From: Tissierella sp.
GTDB taxonomy: Bacteria > Bacillota > Clostridia > Tissierellales > Tissierellaceae
Assembly: GCF_031460495.1 (NCBI RefSeq)
Contig: NZ_JAVKTS010000002.1
Coordinates: 145,332-209,331 of the forward strand
Direction of reading: 5' to 3'
Length of the DNA stretch: 64,000 bases
The notes below the pieces were generated by a model. That model was not told the origin of the DNA. It made no database searches and worked only from the letters and a program-made list of their open reading frames with translations. Below are positions 20,032 through 28,711 of the stretch, piece after piece. The translations under genes were made by a program, and so were the position numbers. The stretch's first letter is position 1. Every line of letters starts with the position of its first letter.

Positions 20032-21687
20032 ATGTCAACAATATCAAATTATAGCAGAAAAGATATAATAAAGAATAATTCTATTTTTTCTGCTATACGT
20101 ACTACAGTTGAATCCACTTTTTATGGCAACAATGTGGTTAAGGTTTCTTCTTTGTCTGAAGCTTATAAATTAGCTAAAACTTCACCTGGTACTATAGAGA
20201 CAGATATGCCTGTATATAGACCAACAGAATTAGGCTTAGATGAAGGTTCGAAGATACTGTTATTTAATGATGGTGAAATAACTGGTCGTTTTGCAGGTGC
20301 CAGAGTTATCATTGGTGAAAATAATGTTGATGTAGGAAAATTTGCAGGTATTGCAAGAGAAGCCTCTTTTCATACAAGATACAAGAAATTATACCATGCT
20401 CAAGTAGTCATAGGACTTGATAAGGATTTTATGGTTAAAGCACATTTACTAATTCCAGAAGGATATGAAAATACAATGTATAGTTGGATGCTCAACTTCC
20501 AATATATAACAGAAGAATATATAAAAATGTATAAGGATTCTGTAAAATTGCCAGAAGGGGATATATATATATTATCAGACCCAGACTATTATCCACCAAC
20601 TCATCCAAACGGATTAGCTTTATTTGATCCTCAAAATAACTGTGCTCTTCTATGTGGTATGAGATATTTTGGAGAGCATAAAAAAGGAACATTGACTTTG
20701 GCGTGGGGTATTGCAAATAGAAATGGATTTGCATCATGTCATGGTGGTATTAAGAGATACAATTTCCCAGGGAATGAAAAATATACAATAGGTGTATTTG
20801 GACTATCTGGTTCAGGAAAATCAACTTTAACCCATGACAAACATGATGGAAAATATGATATTACAATTTTACATGATGATGCATATGTAATTTCAACTGA
20901 TGATGGGTCATCAGTAGCTTTAGAGCCATCATATTTTGATAAAACTCAAGATTATCCTACAGATCATCCTGCAAATAAATATTTAATTACAGTACAAAAT
21001 TGCGGTGTAACACTGGATGATGAAGGAAATAAAGTAATAGTAACTGAAGATATTAGAAATGGTAATGGTAGAGCTGTAAAATCTAAACTATGGGCAGAAA
21101 ATAGAGTAGATAAAATTGAAGAACCAGTAGATGCAATTGCATGGTTGATGAAAGATGCAACAATTCCTCCAGTAATTAAAATAAATAATCCTGTACTAGC
21201 TTCTGTAATGGGTGCAACTCTTGCTACCAAAAGATCTACTGCAGAAAGATTAGCAGATAATGTTGATATGAATGCTTTAGTTATAGAACCATATGCTAAC
21301 CCATTTAGAACATATCCATTGGAGAATGATTATGAAAAATTCAAGGAACTGTTTGCTAATAGAAATGTAGAGTGTTATATATTTAATACAGGACATTTTC
21401 TAGATAAGAAGATACCAAAAGAAGTTACACTAAAGGCATTAGAAGAAATAGTAACTAAAAAAGCTGAATTCAAGCAATTAGGGGACTTCTCTGATATTGA
21501 GTATCTTGAAATTGAAGGTTTTGTACCAGATACAGCATCAGTTGAATATCAAAAGATGTGGATAAATAGTATTAATTATAGAAAAGAATTTTTAAAGGAT
21601 ATGGAAACCTTCAAGGCTGGAAGGGACAAGCTACCTAAGGAATCCATGGAAGCTCTAGAAAAACTAGAAAAAGAAGTATACGACTAA
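20032..21687 (+). CDS. pckA: Phosphoenolpyruvate carboxykinase (ATP), divergent
   Basis: A 551-residue ATP-type PEPCK, which interconverts oxaloacetate plus ATP with PEP, CO2 and ADP. The kinase-1a loop reads GLSGSGKST at about residues 262-270, where the canonical enzyme has GLSGTGKTT. The metal-binding LHDDAYVI follows at about 283. NGLALFDPQNNC and ASCHGGIKRYNFPG also fit. The N-terminal substrate-binding part is less canonical than in the E. coli enzyme. It is monocistronic: a 149-base gap precedes it and a strong terminator follows. Confidence 0.82.
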   Translation: MSTISNYSRKDIIKNNSIFSAIRTTVESTFYGNNVVKVSSLSEAYKLAKTSPGTIETDMPVYRPTELGLDEGSKILLFNDGEITGRFAGARVIIGENNVDVGKFAGIAREASFHTRYKKLYHAQVVIGLDKDFMVKAHLLIPEGYENTMYSWMLNFQYITEEYIKMYKDSVKLPEGDIYILSDPDYYPPTHPNGLALFDPQNNCALLCGMRYFGEHKKGTLTLAWGIANRNGFASCHGGIKRYNFPGNEKYTIGVFGLSGSGKSTLTHDKHDGKYDITILHDDAYVISTDDGSSVALEPSYFDKTQDYPTDHPANKYLITVQNCGVTLDDEGNKVIVTEDIRNGNGRAVKSKLWAENRVDKIEEPVDAIAWLMKDATIPPVIKINNPVLASVMGATLATKRSTAERLADNVDMNALVIEPYANPFRTYPLENDYEKFKELFANRNVECYIFNTGHFLDKKIPKEVTLKALEEIVTKKAEFKQLGDFSDIEYLEIEGFVPDTASVEYQKMWINSINYRKEFLKDMETFKAGRDKLPKESMEALEKLEKEVYD

Positions 21688-21733
21688 GAGTAGAATATAA
21701 AGATAGTTAATTTAATTGGAGTAGCAAAATATT

Positions 21734-21807
21734 AAACCAAGATACTTTTCTATGCTTATGGAAATGATATTACTATCATTCTAAAAATAGAAAGGATCTT
21801 GGTTTTT
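21734..21807 (+). terminator. Long hairpin terminator after pckA
   Basis: AAACCAAGAT (21734-21743) pairs with ATCTTGGTTT (21796-21805), with inner pairing TTTCTAT/ATAGAAA, then T residues. Confidence 0.85.
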
Positions 21808-21885
21808 AATAATTTTAAATAGTTGAGATAATTTATTATTTTTGTGATAAAATAACAATAGAAATAATAATAGAGGAAGTGAAAT

Positions 21886-22722
21886 ATGATTAGTCTTGGA
21901 GAAGTTCAGAAATTAAAAATTAAAAGATTTACATCTATAGGTGCTTATTTAAATGTTGATGAAGAGTCAGATGACGATATATTACTACCAAAATCTCAAA
22001 TACCAGAAAACTCTAATGTAGGAGATACAGTAGAAGTAATGGTCTATAATGATTCTAAGGATAGAATAATAGCTACTACAAATAGGTCAAAGCTACAGGT
22101 TGGTGAGATGGGACATTTAATGGTAGTCAGTCAAACGAAAATAGGCTCATTCTTAGATTGGGGATTGGAGAAAGATTTATTCTTGCCTTTCAGTGAAACC
22201 GTTGGATCAATTGAAAAGGGCAAATCATATCTAGTTGGTGTTTATGTAGATAAATCTGATAGAATCTGTGCTACTATGAAGATAAAAGATATGCTTAGCA
22301 CAGAATCACCATATAAGGAAAATGACAAAGTAAGTGGGACTATTTATAGTATCAACAGAGATATTGGTGCATTTGTAGCAGTAGATGATAAATATGATGG
22401 ATTAATTCCTAAAAAAGAGTTACTTGGAGCATATGAAGTTGGCGATACTATAGAAGTAAGGGTAGCTAAAGTAAAAGAAGATGGTAAATTAGATTTGAGC
22501 TTAAGGGATAGAAGTTATGTCCAAATGGATGAAGATTCAAAAGTGATATTATCCAAATTGAAGGAGCAATCAGGATTTTTACCACTTAACGACAATAGCC
22601 CACCTGAAGAAATAAAAAAACAATTAAAGATGAGCAAATCAGGATTTAAAAGAGCGGTAGGTAGACTATATAAAGAAGGCATAATAGAAATTAAAGATAA
22701 TGGGATTAAATTAAATAATTAA
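21886..22722 (+). CDS. CvfB-like S1 RNA-binding protein
   Basis: A 278-residue protein with tandem S1/OB-type domains (about residues 1-65, 66-135, 140-215) and a C-terminal winged helix (about 215-278, ending SGFKRAVGRLYKEGIIEI). This is the layout of CvfB/YitL, an RNA-binding post-transcriptional regulator in Firmicutes. SIGAYLNV, IGSFLDWGLEKDLFLPFSE and RDIGAFVAVDDKYDGLIP are the expected S1 strands. The next gene begins 18 bases after its stop. Confidence 0.88.
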   Translation: MISLGEVQKLKIKRFTSIGAYLNVDEESDDDILLPKSQIPENSNVGDTVEVMVYNDSKDRIIATTNRSKLQVGEMGHLMVVSQTKIGSFLDWGLEKDLFLPFSETVGSIEKGKSYLVGVYVDKSDRICATMKIKDMLSTESPYKENDKVSGTIYSINRDIGAFVAVDDKYDGLIPKKELLGAYEVGDTIEVRVAKVKEDGKLDLSLRDRSYVQMDEDSKVILSKLKEQSGFLPLNDNSPPEEIKKQLKMSKSGFKRAVGRLYKEGIIEIKDNGIKLNN

Positions 22723-22740
22723 TGAATGGAGACGACAAAA

Positions 22741-23268
22741 ATGATAAACACAATAAAAATTAATTTTGATGTAGTAGAGATGATGTTATTCATCTGGCAA
22801 TCAGTGGCAGAGAGAGAAAAGATATCAGAAACTTTCATGCTGGAAGTTGCTAATAAAAAAGAGATGGATTATTTATATGATGAGGAATTCAGCAAAGAGT
22901 CAGTAAGAAAAGTCTTGTCTGCAATATCAAATAGAGAATTATTAAATCATCCAACAAAAAAAGAAAGTAGATTTTGGAATAATAATATGTGGATGTTAGA
23001 AGACTTAGATAATATGAACAATATGGTTAAGCCTGTCAAGACTTTAAATTTAGATCACTTAAAAGAAAAATTAGATAATGCTAAGTTTAATGATGTTGAA
23101 ATAATATTCATACCAGGTCATGTTGATGAATATATAATTGATGAGAATAAATTAGTGGTAAATTTCTTTAAGATAATGGTAAATCCTATGGAAAGTACTG
23201 ATGTTAAAATACTAGGCAAACCACTTAAAGAATATATTGAAGAGAAAGTATTAGAGATGGTAAAATAG
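22741..23268 (+). CDS. Hypothetical protein (175 residues)
   Basis: I do not recognise the family. The protein is soluble, acidic and mostly helical, with FDVVEMMLFIWQSVAERE near the N terminus and a YIEEKVLEMVK end. The start at 22741 is chosen over an in-frame ATG at 22726 because GGAG lies between them at suitable spacing. It follows the CvfB-like gene closely and may be coupled to it. Confidence 0.6.
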   Translation: MINTIKINFDVVEMMLFIWQSVAEREKISETFMLEVANKKEMDYLYDEEFSKESVRKVLSAISNRELLNHPTKKESRFWNNNMWMLEDLDNMNNMVKPVKTLNLDHLKEKLDNAKFNDVEIIFIPGHVDEYIIDENKLVVNFFKIMVNPMESTDVKILGKPLKEYIEEKVLEMVK

Positions 23269-23288
23269 TGTATTAGGAGGAGTAGAAT

Positions 23289-23609
23289 ATGATAACCACT
23301 ACAACACCAAATATTGAAGGAAGAAAAATCCTTGAATACAAAGGTATAGTCTTTGGAGAAGTTATTTCTGGTGTAGATTTTATTAAGGACTTTGCTGCAA
23401 GCTTGACAAATTTCTTTGGTGGTAGGTCAGGAAGCTATGAAGGCGAACTTATTCAAGCTAGAGAAAATGCCCTTAGGGAAATGGAATCTCGAGCAATGAA
23501 AATGGGAGCTAATGCTGTAGTAGGAGTGGACATTGACTATGAAGTATTAGGTCAAGGCGGAAATATGATAATGGTAACAGCTTCAGGTACAGCAGTTATA
23601 GTAGAATAA
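23289..23609 (+). CDS. YbjQ/UPF0145 family protein
   Basis: A 106-residue protein with the pattern of the UPF0145 heavy-metal-binding-like family: [24 protein letters not shown], a middle basic helix with [29 protein letters not shown], and [11 protein letters not shown] at the end. The family folds as a dodecin-like beta-alpha-beta unit; its role is unknown. SD AGGAGGAG precedes the ATG, and a hairpin terminator follows the stop. Confidence 0.88.
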   Translation: MITTTTPNIEGRKILEYKGIVFGEVISGVDFIKDFAASLTNFFGGRSGSYEGELIQARENALREMESRAMKMGANAVVGVDIDYEVLGQGGNMIMVTASGTAVIVE

Positions 23610-23613
23610 GCAA

Positions 23614-23645
23614 AAATACCCTTTTAACAAAGGGTATTTATTTTT
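23614..23645 (+). terminator. Rho-independent terminator
   Basis: AAATACCCTTT/AAAGGGTATTT stem followed by TATTTTT. Confidence 0.88.
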
Positions 23646-23687
23646 AAGGGGTATATACTAACTAAAAGTGCAAAATAGGAGGTAAAA

Positions 23688-25055
23688 ATGTTTAAGGATA
23701 TAGGAGATATAGTAGAGGGAGAAATAATTGATTTCACCCATGAGGGTAATGGAGTATTGAAGATTGACAATTTTGCTGTATTTGTAGCTGGAGGAATAAT
23801 AGGTGATAAAGTAGCAGTGAAGATAGATGAAATTAAAAAGAATTTTGCCATAGGCTCAATAACCAAATTAATTGAGCCTTCAAAAGATAGAGTAAATAAT
23901 AATTATAATATTGGAAGTGGAGAAATACCATTAGTGGGATATAAGTATGATAGGCAGCTTGAATGGAAAAAAAACAAAGTAAAAATGGATCTTCTAAAAT
24001 TTGCAGAACTATCCAATGTGAATATTCATGATGCAATCGGAATGGATAATCCATATAGATATAGAAATCATATTCAAATACCTGTAGGAAATAGAAATGG
24101 AAAAGCAATATTAGGATTTTACGGAAGAGGCAGTCATAATATTGTAGATATGGAAGGTAGTATATTACAACCAGAAATTGGGGATATGATTTTAACTATT
24201 ATTAGAGAATGGATAAATAAATATAATATACAAGCCTATGATAGGAGAACAAAGAAGGGAATTTTACGCCATATAGGAATTAGAACTAATGATAAAAATG
24301 AGGCTATGGTAATTATAGTGACAGCCACTGATTATTTACCAAATAGCAGTGATTTAATTCAATTGTTGAATACTAAGATAAAAGGAATTGTGAGCATTTA
24401 TCATAATATCAATAATCTGCAATCAGCTCCTACATATGGGAGAAAGTATAAAAAACTTTATGGGGAAGATAGACTAAAGGATCATCTAGGAGATTTGAAA
24501 TTTAACATATCTCCAAACTCTTTCTTTCAAGTGAATAGAAAGCAAGCAGAAGTATTATATAGTAAAGCTATTGAGTATTTAGACTTAAATAAAGAAGATA
24601 TTGTATTTGATATTTATAGTGGAATTGGTACAATTTCATTATTTATAGCAGCTAAATCAAAGAAAGTATATGGAATAGAATCAGTAGGAGCTGCAATTGA
24701 TGATGCAAAAGAAAATGCTAAATTAAATAATGTCAACAATGTAGAATTTGTATTAGGTAACGCAGAAGAAATGTTACCAAAGCTCATGGATAAAGGCATA
24801 AAATCCAACAAGATAGTAGTAGACCCACCAAGAAAAGGATGCGAAAAGGAAGTATTAGAAGCAATAATTAAGATTTCACCAGAAAGAATAGTATATGTTT
24901 CTTGTAATTCAACTACTATGGCCAGAGATGTTAAGATATTACTAGAAAGTGGATATAAGGTGGGGGAAGTTCAACCAGTTGATATGTTTCCTCATACTGC
25001 ACACGTTGAGAGTATAATTCTGATGACGTATTGTGGTTCGGAGGGCAAAAAGTAG
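23688..25055 (+). CDS. rlmD: 23S rRNA (uracil-5-)-methyltransferase, RlmD/RumA type
   Basis: A 455-residue SAM-dependent RNA methyltransferase that forms 5-methyluridine in 23S rRNA. An N-terminal TRAM domain (residues 1-60; VEGEIIDFTHEGNGVL) precedes the catalytic domain with FDIYSGIGTISLFIA (SAM site) and YVSCNSTTMARD (nucleophile cysteine). The usual C-terminal HVESIILM motif is followed here by TYCGSEGKK and a stop. That tail, and the repeats around it, are what an element inserted at the rlmD 3' end would supply. The 3' end of this gene is a known ICE integration hot spot in Firmicutes. Confidence 0.94.
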   Translation: MFKDIGDIVEGEIIDFTHEGNGVLKIDNFAVFVAGGIIGDKVAVKIDEIKKNFAIGSITKLIEPSKDRVNNNYNIGSGEIPLVGYKYDRQLEWKKNKVKMDLLKFAELSNVNIHDAIGMDNPYRYRNHIQIPVGNRNGKAILGFYGRGSHNIVDMEGSILQPEIGDMILTIIREWINKYNIQAYDRRTKKGILRHIGIRTNDKNEAMVIIVTATDYLPNSSDLIQLLNTKIKGIVSIYHNINNLQSAPTYGRKYKKLYGEDRLKDHLGDLKFNISPNSFFQVNRKQAEVLYSKAIEYLDLNKEDIVFDIYSGIGTISLFIAAKSKKVYGIESVGAAIDDAKENAKLNNVNNVEFVLGNAEEMLPKLMDKGIKSNKIVVDPPRKGCEKEVLEAIIKISPERIVYVSCNSTTMARDVKILLESGYKVGEVQPVDMFPHTAHVESIILMTYCGSEGKK

Positions 25056-25145
25056 AACTCGACCACAACATATAGTGGTTCGAGGACGATTTTTTGCCAA
25101 AAAATGAGCAAAAAAACACCGTTTTTTGACCCCTATTTTTGGGGT
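25031..25145. other. Candidate left attachment site (attL) of the element at the rlmD 3' end
   Basis: TTGTGGTTCGGAGG (25031-25044, inside the last rlmD codons) is partly repeated as TAGTGGTTCGAGG (25073-25085). CCACAACATATAGTGG (25063-25078) is a small dyad, and TTGTGGTTCG also pairs with CGACCACAA (25060-25068). A-rich and GGGG/CCCC stretches follow. A near copy of the dyad, CCACAATATGTAGTGG, is at 30935-30950. The recombinase gene and the right end are not in the window, so the exact crossover is unknown. Confidence 0.5.
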
Positions 25146-25271
25146 GAAATATAGATGACATAGGGGAATTTGGGTAATGAGAGCATAATAGTTGAAATTA
25201 ACCTTCAATTTCATAAAAAATACTCTTAGTTTCAATTTCATTTGATTAGGGTAAAAAGTAAAGACTTTATC

Positions 25272-25310
25272 AGGGGACAGAGTGTACGCTATCTGTCCTC
25301 TTTCTTTTTT
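25272..25310 (+). terminator. Terminator-like hairpin
   Basis: AGGGGACAGA (25272-25281) pairs with TCTGTCCTCT (25292-25301), with one G-U, then TTCTTTTTT. It lies between the putative att site and the cargo operon and would shield it from rlmD read-through. Confidence 0.75.
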
Positions 25311-25378
25311 AATGATCATATTTCCATAGAAGGAAATTAGATGATAAAATAAATTATTTAATTTATTTTATAATTTTT

Positions 25379-25406
25379 GAAACTTTTAACTTTTCTTATA
25401 CGAATA
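25379..25406 (+). promoter_or_regulatory. Possible ECF-type promoter
   Basis: GAAAC (25379-25383), 17 bases, then CGAATA (25401-25406). GAAAC plus a CG-containing -10 is the usual form of ECF promoters, so the sigma factor may drive its own operon. One instance only; inference. Confidence 0.35.
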
Positions 25407-25443
25407 TAAGATTAAGAGGATAAACAAAAGGGGTGGTGATGTC

Positions 25444-25992
25444 TTGGATGAGGAAAATAGATTAATAAGCCGTATACAAAGAACAGGTAATAGAAAAGCA
25501 GCTGACGAACTTATTAGAAAATACTATGATGAAATCTACACTTATGTATATAAACAGATCTCAGACAAGCACACTGCTATGGATGTGACTCAGAATATTT
25601 TTATATCTATGCTTCAATCTATTTCAAATTTTGACAATAAGAAAGCTGGGTTCCGTACTTGGTTGTATCGGATTGGTACAAATAAAATCATTGACTATTT
25701 TAGAAAGAATTCTGTTGAAAGGAGAAGAATAGCTGATATAGGAGAATATGATATTCAAGATCAAACGATGTTTACAATAAATATTGAAAATAAAGAATTA
25801 TTGCTGAGGCTGCAAGATTATATTAATTCACTGGACGTAAATTCACAGCAGATTTTTAGATTAAAGATATTCGCAGAATACACCTTTCCCCAGATTGCTT
25901 CTGTCTTATCCTTGCCAGAATCAACGGTAAAATCAAAATATTACAGGTTATTAAAAATTATAAGGGAGGAGTTTAAGGATGAATATTATTAA
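25444..25992 (+). CDS. ECF-type RNA polymerase sigma factor
   Basis: A 182-residue sigma-70-family factor with region 2 (about residues 20-85; YYDEIYTYVYKQISDKHTAMDVTQNIFI, then FRTWLYRIGTNKIIDYFRK) and region 4 (about 125-178; PQIASVLSLPESTVKSKYYRLLK). Region 3 is absent, which defines the ECF group. The start is TTG at 25444. The stop region overlaps the next gene (ATG at 25979), so sigma factor and membrane protein are translationally coupled. This couples the factor with an ABC exporter, a common arrangement for antimicrobial-peptide responses in clostridial mobile elements. Confidence 0.88.
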   Translation: MDEENRLISRIQRTGNRKAADELIRKYYDEIYTYVYKQISDKHTAMDVTQNIFISMLQSISNFDNKKAGFRTWLYRIGTNKIIDYFRKNSVERRRIADIGEYDIQDQTMFTINIENKELLLRLQDYINSLDVNSQQIFRLKIFAEYTFPQIASVLSLPESTVKSKYYRLLKIIREEFKDEYY

Positions 25993-26710
25993 ACCTACAA
26001 ATAGTGAAAAAGAAAATGCAATAGAAAATATCCTATCACAGGGATTATCCAAGCCTGATGGACTTTGGGATTTTTGCTACAGAATGTACTGTTCATTAGG
26101 ATTTAAATTTATTTTCTTTGATATATCACAGGCAATAATAATGGCAGTTGCTATAACAATTGGATTTATTCTGTTTTACCCCTTATCATCACAGCAACAT
26201 GTATACTCAACGTTATTTGCAGTATCACCATTGTTTTTTATCACAGTTATATTCTTTACAGAGTTTATTGAGAGAAATGATAGTTTGCATGAACTGAAAA
26301 TGACCTTTAAACATACCATTCAGAAGATAATTATCTTTCGAATTTTGTGCTATTCGCTGATAAGTATGGTAATATGCATTTTCTTAAGTATTAGTATGCC
26401 AGATAAATATAATTTTCTTAGGGCAGCTTCCATTACCCTAAGTGCACTATTTATATGTGCCCTTCTTACTATATATATTATGAGGCGTTTAAAAGGTCGC
26501 TGGATTCATTTTACTTCACTAGTGGCATGGGTGGCAACTGCATTTCTACCAGTTTTGATTCTTGGTGAAAGATGGGAATTATTATTATCACAAATCCCTA
26601 TAGGAATAACTATTACTGTAGGTGTAATTGGGTTTATTTTATATCTGAATGAAATAAAGAAATTAATTAATATGAATAAAATGGAGGTTGCATATTATGT
26701 TGGCAGTTAA
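25979..26710 (+). CDS. Six-helix membrane protein coupled to the sigma factor (possible anti-sigma)
   Basis: A 243-residue protein with a ~50-residue cytoplasmic N terminus followed by about six hydrophobic segments. It has no motif I can name. Overlap with the sigma gene by 14 bases, and the next gene's start inside its end, make a tightly coupled operon. The position fits a membrane anti-sigma factor or sensor for the ECF protein, which is inference from context. Confidence 0.6.
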   Translation: MNIIKPTNSEKENAIENILSQGLSKPDGLWDFCYRMYCSLGFKFIFFDISQAIIMAVAITIGFILFYPLSSQQHVYSTLFAVSPLFFITVIFFTEFIERNDSLHELKMTFKHTIQKIIIFRILCYSLISMVICIFLSISMPDKYNFLRAASITLSALFICALLTIYIMRRLKGRWIHFTSLVAWVATAFLPVLILGERWELLLSQIPIGITITVGVIGFILYLNEIKKLINMNKMEVAYYVGS

Positions 26711-27548
26711 TAATGTTACAAAAAAATACAATGACTTCACTGCTCTTGAGGATATAAGTCTTGAATTTGATAATGGAGTATATGGTCTTCTTGCACCAAA
26801 TGGAGCTGGCAAAACTACTTTGATAAAAATGCTTACCACGCTTCTTTTTCCCACAAAAGGTGAAATACTTTGGGAGGGTACAGATATCAGAGCACTAGAT
26901 GAGAAATACAGGGATATAATTGGGTACCTTCCACAGGAATTTGGATATTATAAGAACTATTCACCGCGACAGTTTCTTGACTATCTGGCAGCATTAAAGG
27001 GCATTGATAGACATGATTCAAAGAAAAAAATAACAGAACTTATGGAGCTAGTTGCATTGGAAGATGTAACGGATAAGAAAATGCGAAAGTTTTCAGGTGG
27101 GATGATTCAGCGGGTTGGTATAGCACAAGCACTTTTAAATGACCCAAGGATCCTAATACTGGACGAACCTACAGCAGGTCTTGACCCAAAGGAAAGAGTT
27201 CGCTTTAGAAATATGATTTCCAGTCTATCAAAAGACAGAATAGTTATCTTATCAACTCATATAGTTTCTGATATAGAAACAATTGCAAATCAGGTAATCA
27301 TGTTTAAAGACCACAAGTTGTTTTGCAATGATTCCCCATCCCATATATGCAGCACTTTAGAAGGAAAGATATATGAAACCTGGGAGATTGAAAAGGTAAA
27401 TGTACCTCATATTCTGTTAACTCAGAGACAGGAGGGGGACAATACCCTTGTAAGATTTGCAACTGATACAGAATATAATGGTGAGGCACGTAGAGTAACT
27501 CCTACCTTAGAGGATGTGTTTCTATATGTGTATAATGATGGGGTGTAA
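26697..27548 (+). CDS. ABC transporter ATP-binding protein
   Basis: A 283-residue ATPase of an ABC-2 type exporter: Walker A APNGAGKTT (about residues 36-44), signature FSGGMIQRVGIAQALL, and Walker B ILILDEPTAGLDPKE. The start at 26697 is preferred over TTG 26688 because GGAGG (26683-26687) is nine bases before it. The C-terminal ~70 residues form the regulatory extension usual for lantibiotic/bacitracin-type exporters. It pairs with two permease genes downstream. Confidence 0.92.
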   Translation: MLAVNNVTKKYNDFTALEDISLEFDNGVYGLLAPNGAGKTTLIKMLTTLLFPTKGEILWEGTDIRALDEKYRDIIGYLPQEFGYYKNYSPRQFLDYLAALKGIDRHDSKKKITELMELVALEDVTDKKMRKFSGGMIQRVGIAQALLNDPRILILDEPTAGLDPKERVRFRNMISSLSKDRIVILSTHIVSDIETIANQVIMFKDHKLFCNDSPSHICSTLEGKIYETWEIEKVNVPHILLTQRQEGDNTLVRFATDTEYNGEARRVTPTLEDVFLYVYNDGV

Positions 27549-27550
27549 TA

Positions 27551-28711
27551 ATGAATATTTATAGACTTGAGTTTAAGAAATTATATTCATCAGTTACATT
27601 ATGGACTTTAATCATACTTTTTCTTATATTCAATATCTTTCTGGTGGTAAGTAGTTCAGGCAATAAATATACTGATTTTTTAGGGGAAGTATCCCATGAA
27701 ACAGGATATGTGCTAAATAGGTCCTTTCATAACAGACTTTCCCAGACATACGTAAGCGATATACAATCTGATTATTTAGAACAGCTTAAACTTGATACTT
27801 ACAAGATTGAAGATATATTTGATAATTATGAAATAAGTGACGTAGGTGAAAAGTATATAGCAGCCACAGGTGCACCAGATAAATTTGCGGAAACTATGAG
27901 AAACAAATACTCTGATTTGCAAATGGTAGTAGATAAAAAGGCAGAGAGTAATGAATCTATGACACTTTATTTTGCAGGTGCTACTTATAATATGCACCAA
28001 CTATTATTTAAAAATCTTATGGGATGGTTGATTATTGAAGGGGTGCTTATCTCAGCGCTCTTGGTTTTACTTTCATTAGGATATGAAAATAGCAACAAGA
28101 CTGAAAATATAATATATTCAACAAAAACAGGAAGAAATATCCTAAGGGCTAAATTTACTGCTTCAATATCAGCAGGGCTGGGAGCCTATTTGATTTTATC
28201 TATTATTACCTTTGTTATTTTTTTTAGTCTTAATGATTATAGTGGAATTTTGGGTAGCAGTGTTTCTAGTATATTTAATTATAGATTTGATATTATTGCA
28301 GGATTAAGACCCTTCGTTACATGGCATAGCCATAGTGTTTTTACCTATTTATTAGCAACAATAGGTATGAGTATTGGTCTGATTTTTTCCTTTTGTCTTA
28401 TGGCATTTCCCATAGGAATTATTATAAAAAACAGCTATATAAGCTTCTTTGTATTCCTAATCATTAATGCAGGAATAGTTGCTTTACCGTTTATGATACC
28501 AGACACAACTTTGATGAGTCATTATATTAGTTACTATTCCATGCTTTCACCAGTTTGGCTGTGGCTGAAGCGTAGTATTTGGTTTACAGATGGAGATATG
28601 GATACCCTGTGGAAATATTTTGAGACTATGGGGCTTTGTGTTTCAATGCTTACCTTAGCAGCTCTTTCTATATTGGTAACTATTAGATTTAAAAGGAGGG
28701 ATATAATATGA
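27551..28711 (+). CDS. ABC-2 type permease (first)
   Basis: A 386-residue membrane protein. One helix at residues 15-34 is followed by an extracytoplasmic domain of about 125 residues, then about five or six helices (from ~160 to 380). That topology fits ABC-2 permeases that remove peptides or lantibiotics. It begins two bases after the ATPase stop and overlaps the next permease by four bases (ATGA). Confidence 0.82.
   Translation: MNIYRLEFKKLYSSVTLWTLIILFLIFNIFLVVSSSGNKYTDFLGEVSHETGYVLNRSFHNRLSQTYVSDIQSDYLEQLKLDTYKIEDIFDNYEISDVGEKYIAATGAPDKFAETMRNKYSDLQMVVDKKAESNESMTLYFAGATYNMHQLLFKNLMGWLIIEGVLISALLVLLSLGYENSNKTENIIYSTKTGRNILRAKFTASISAGLGAYLILSIITFVIFFSLNDYSGILGSSVSSIFNYRFDIIAGLRPFVTWHSHSVFTYLLATIGMSIGLIFSFCLMAFPIGIIIKNSYISFFVFLIINAGIVALPFMIPDTTLMSHYISYYSMLSPVWLWLKRSIWFTDGDMDTLWKYFETMGLCVSMLTLAALSILVTIRFKRRDII

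Larger units (their letters stand above)
25146..25443. other. Non-coding leader between the element end and the sigma factor gene
   Basis: No convincing gene. It contains the hairpin described at 25272-25310 and an ECF-like promoter motif at 25379-25406. The start codon used downstream is TTG at 25444, with GGGGTGGTG just upstream. Confidence 0.5.

Noticed and set aside
25056..25443. A minus-strand gene over the rlmD end and following gap
   Set aside because: The frames there are antisense to the rlmD tail and att repeats, with low-complexity sequence and no recognisable protein features.
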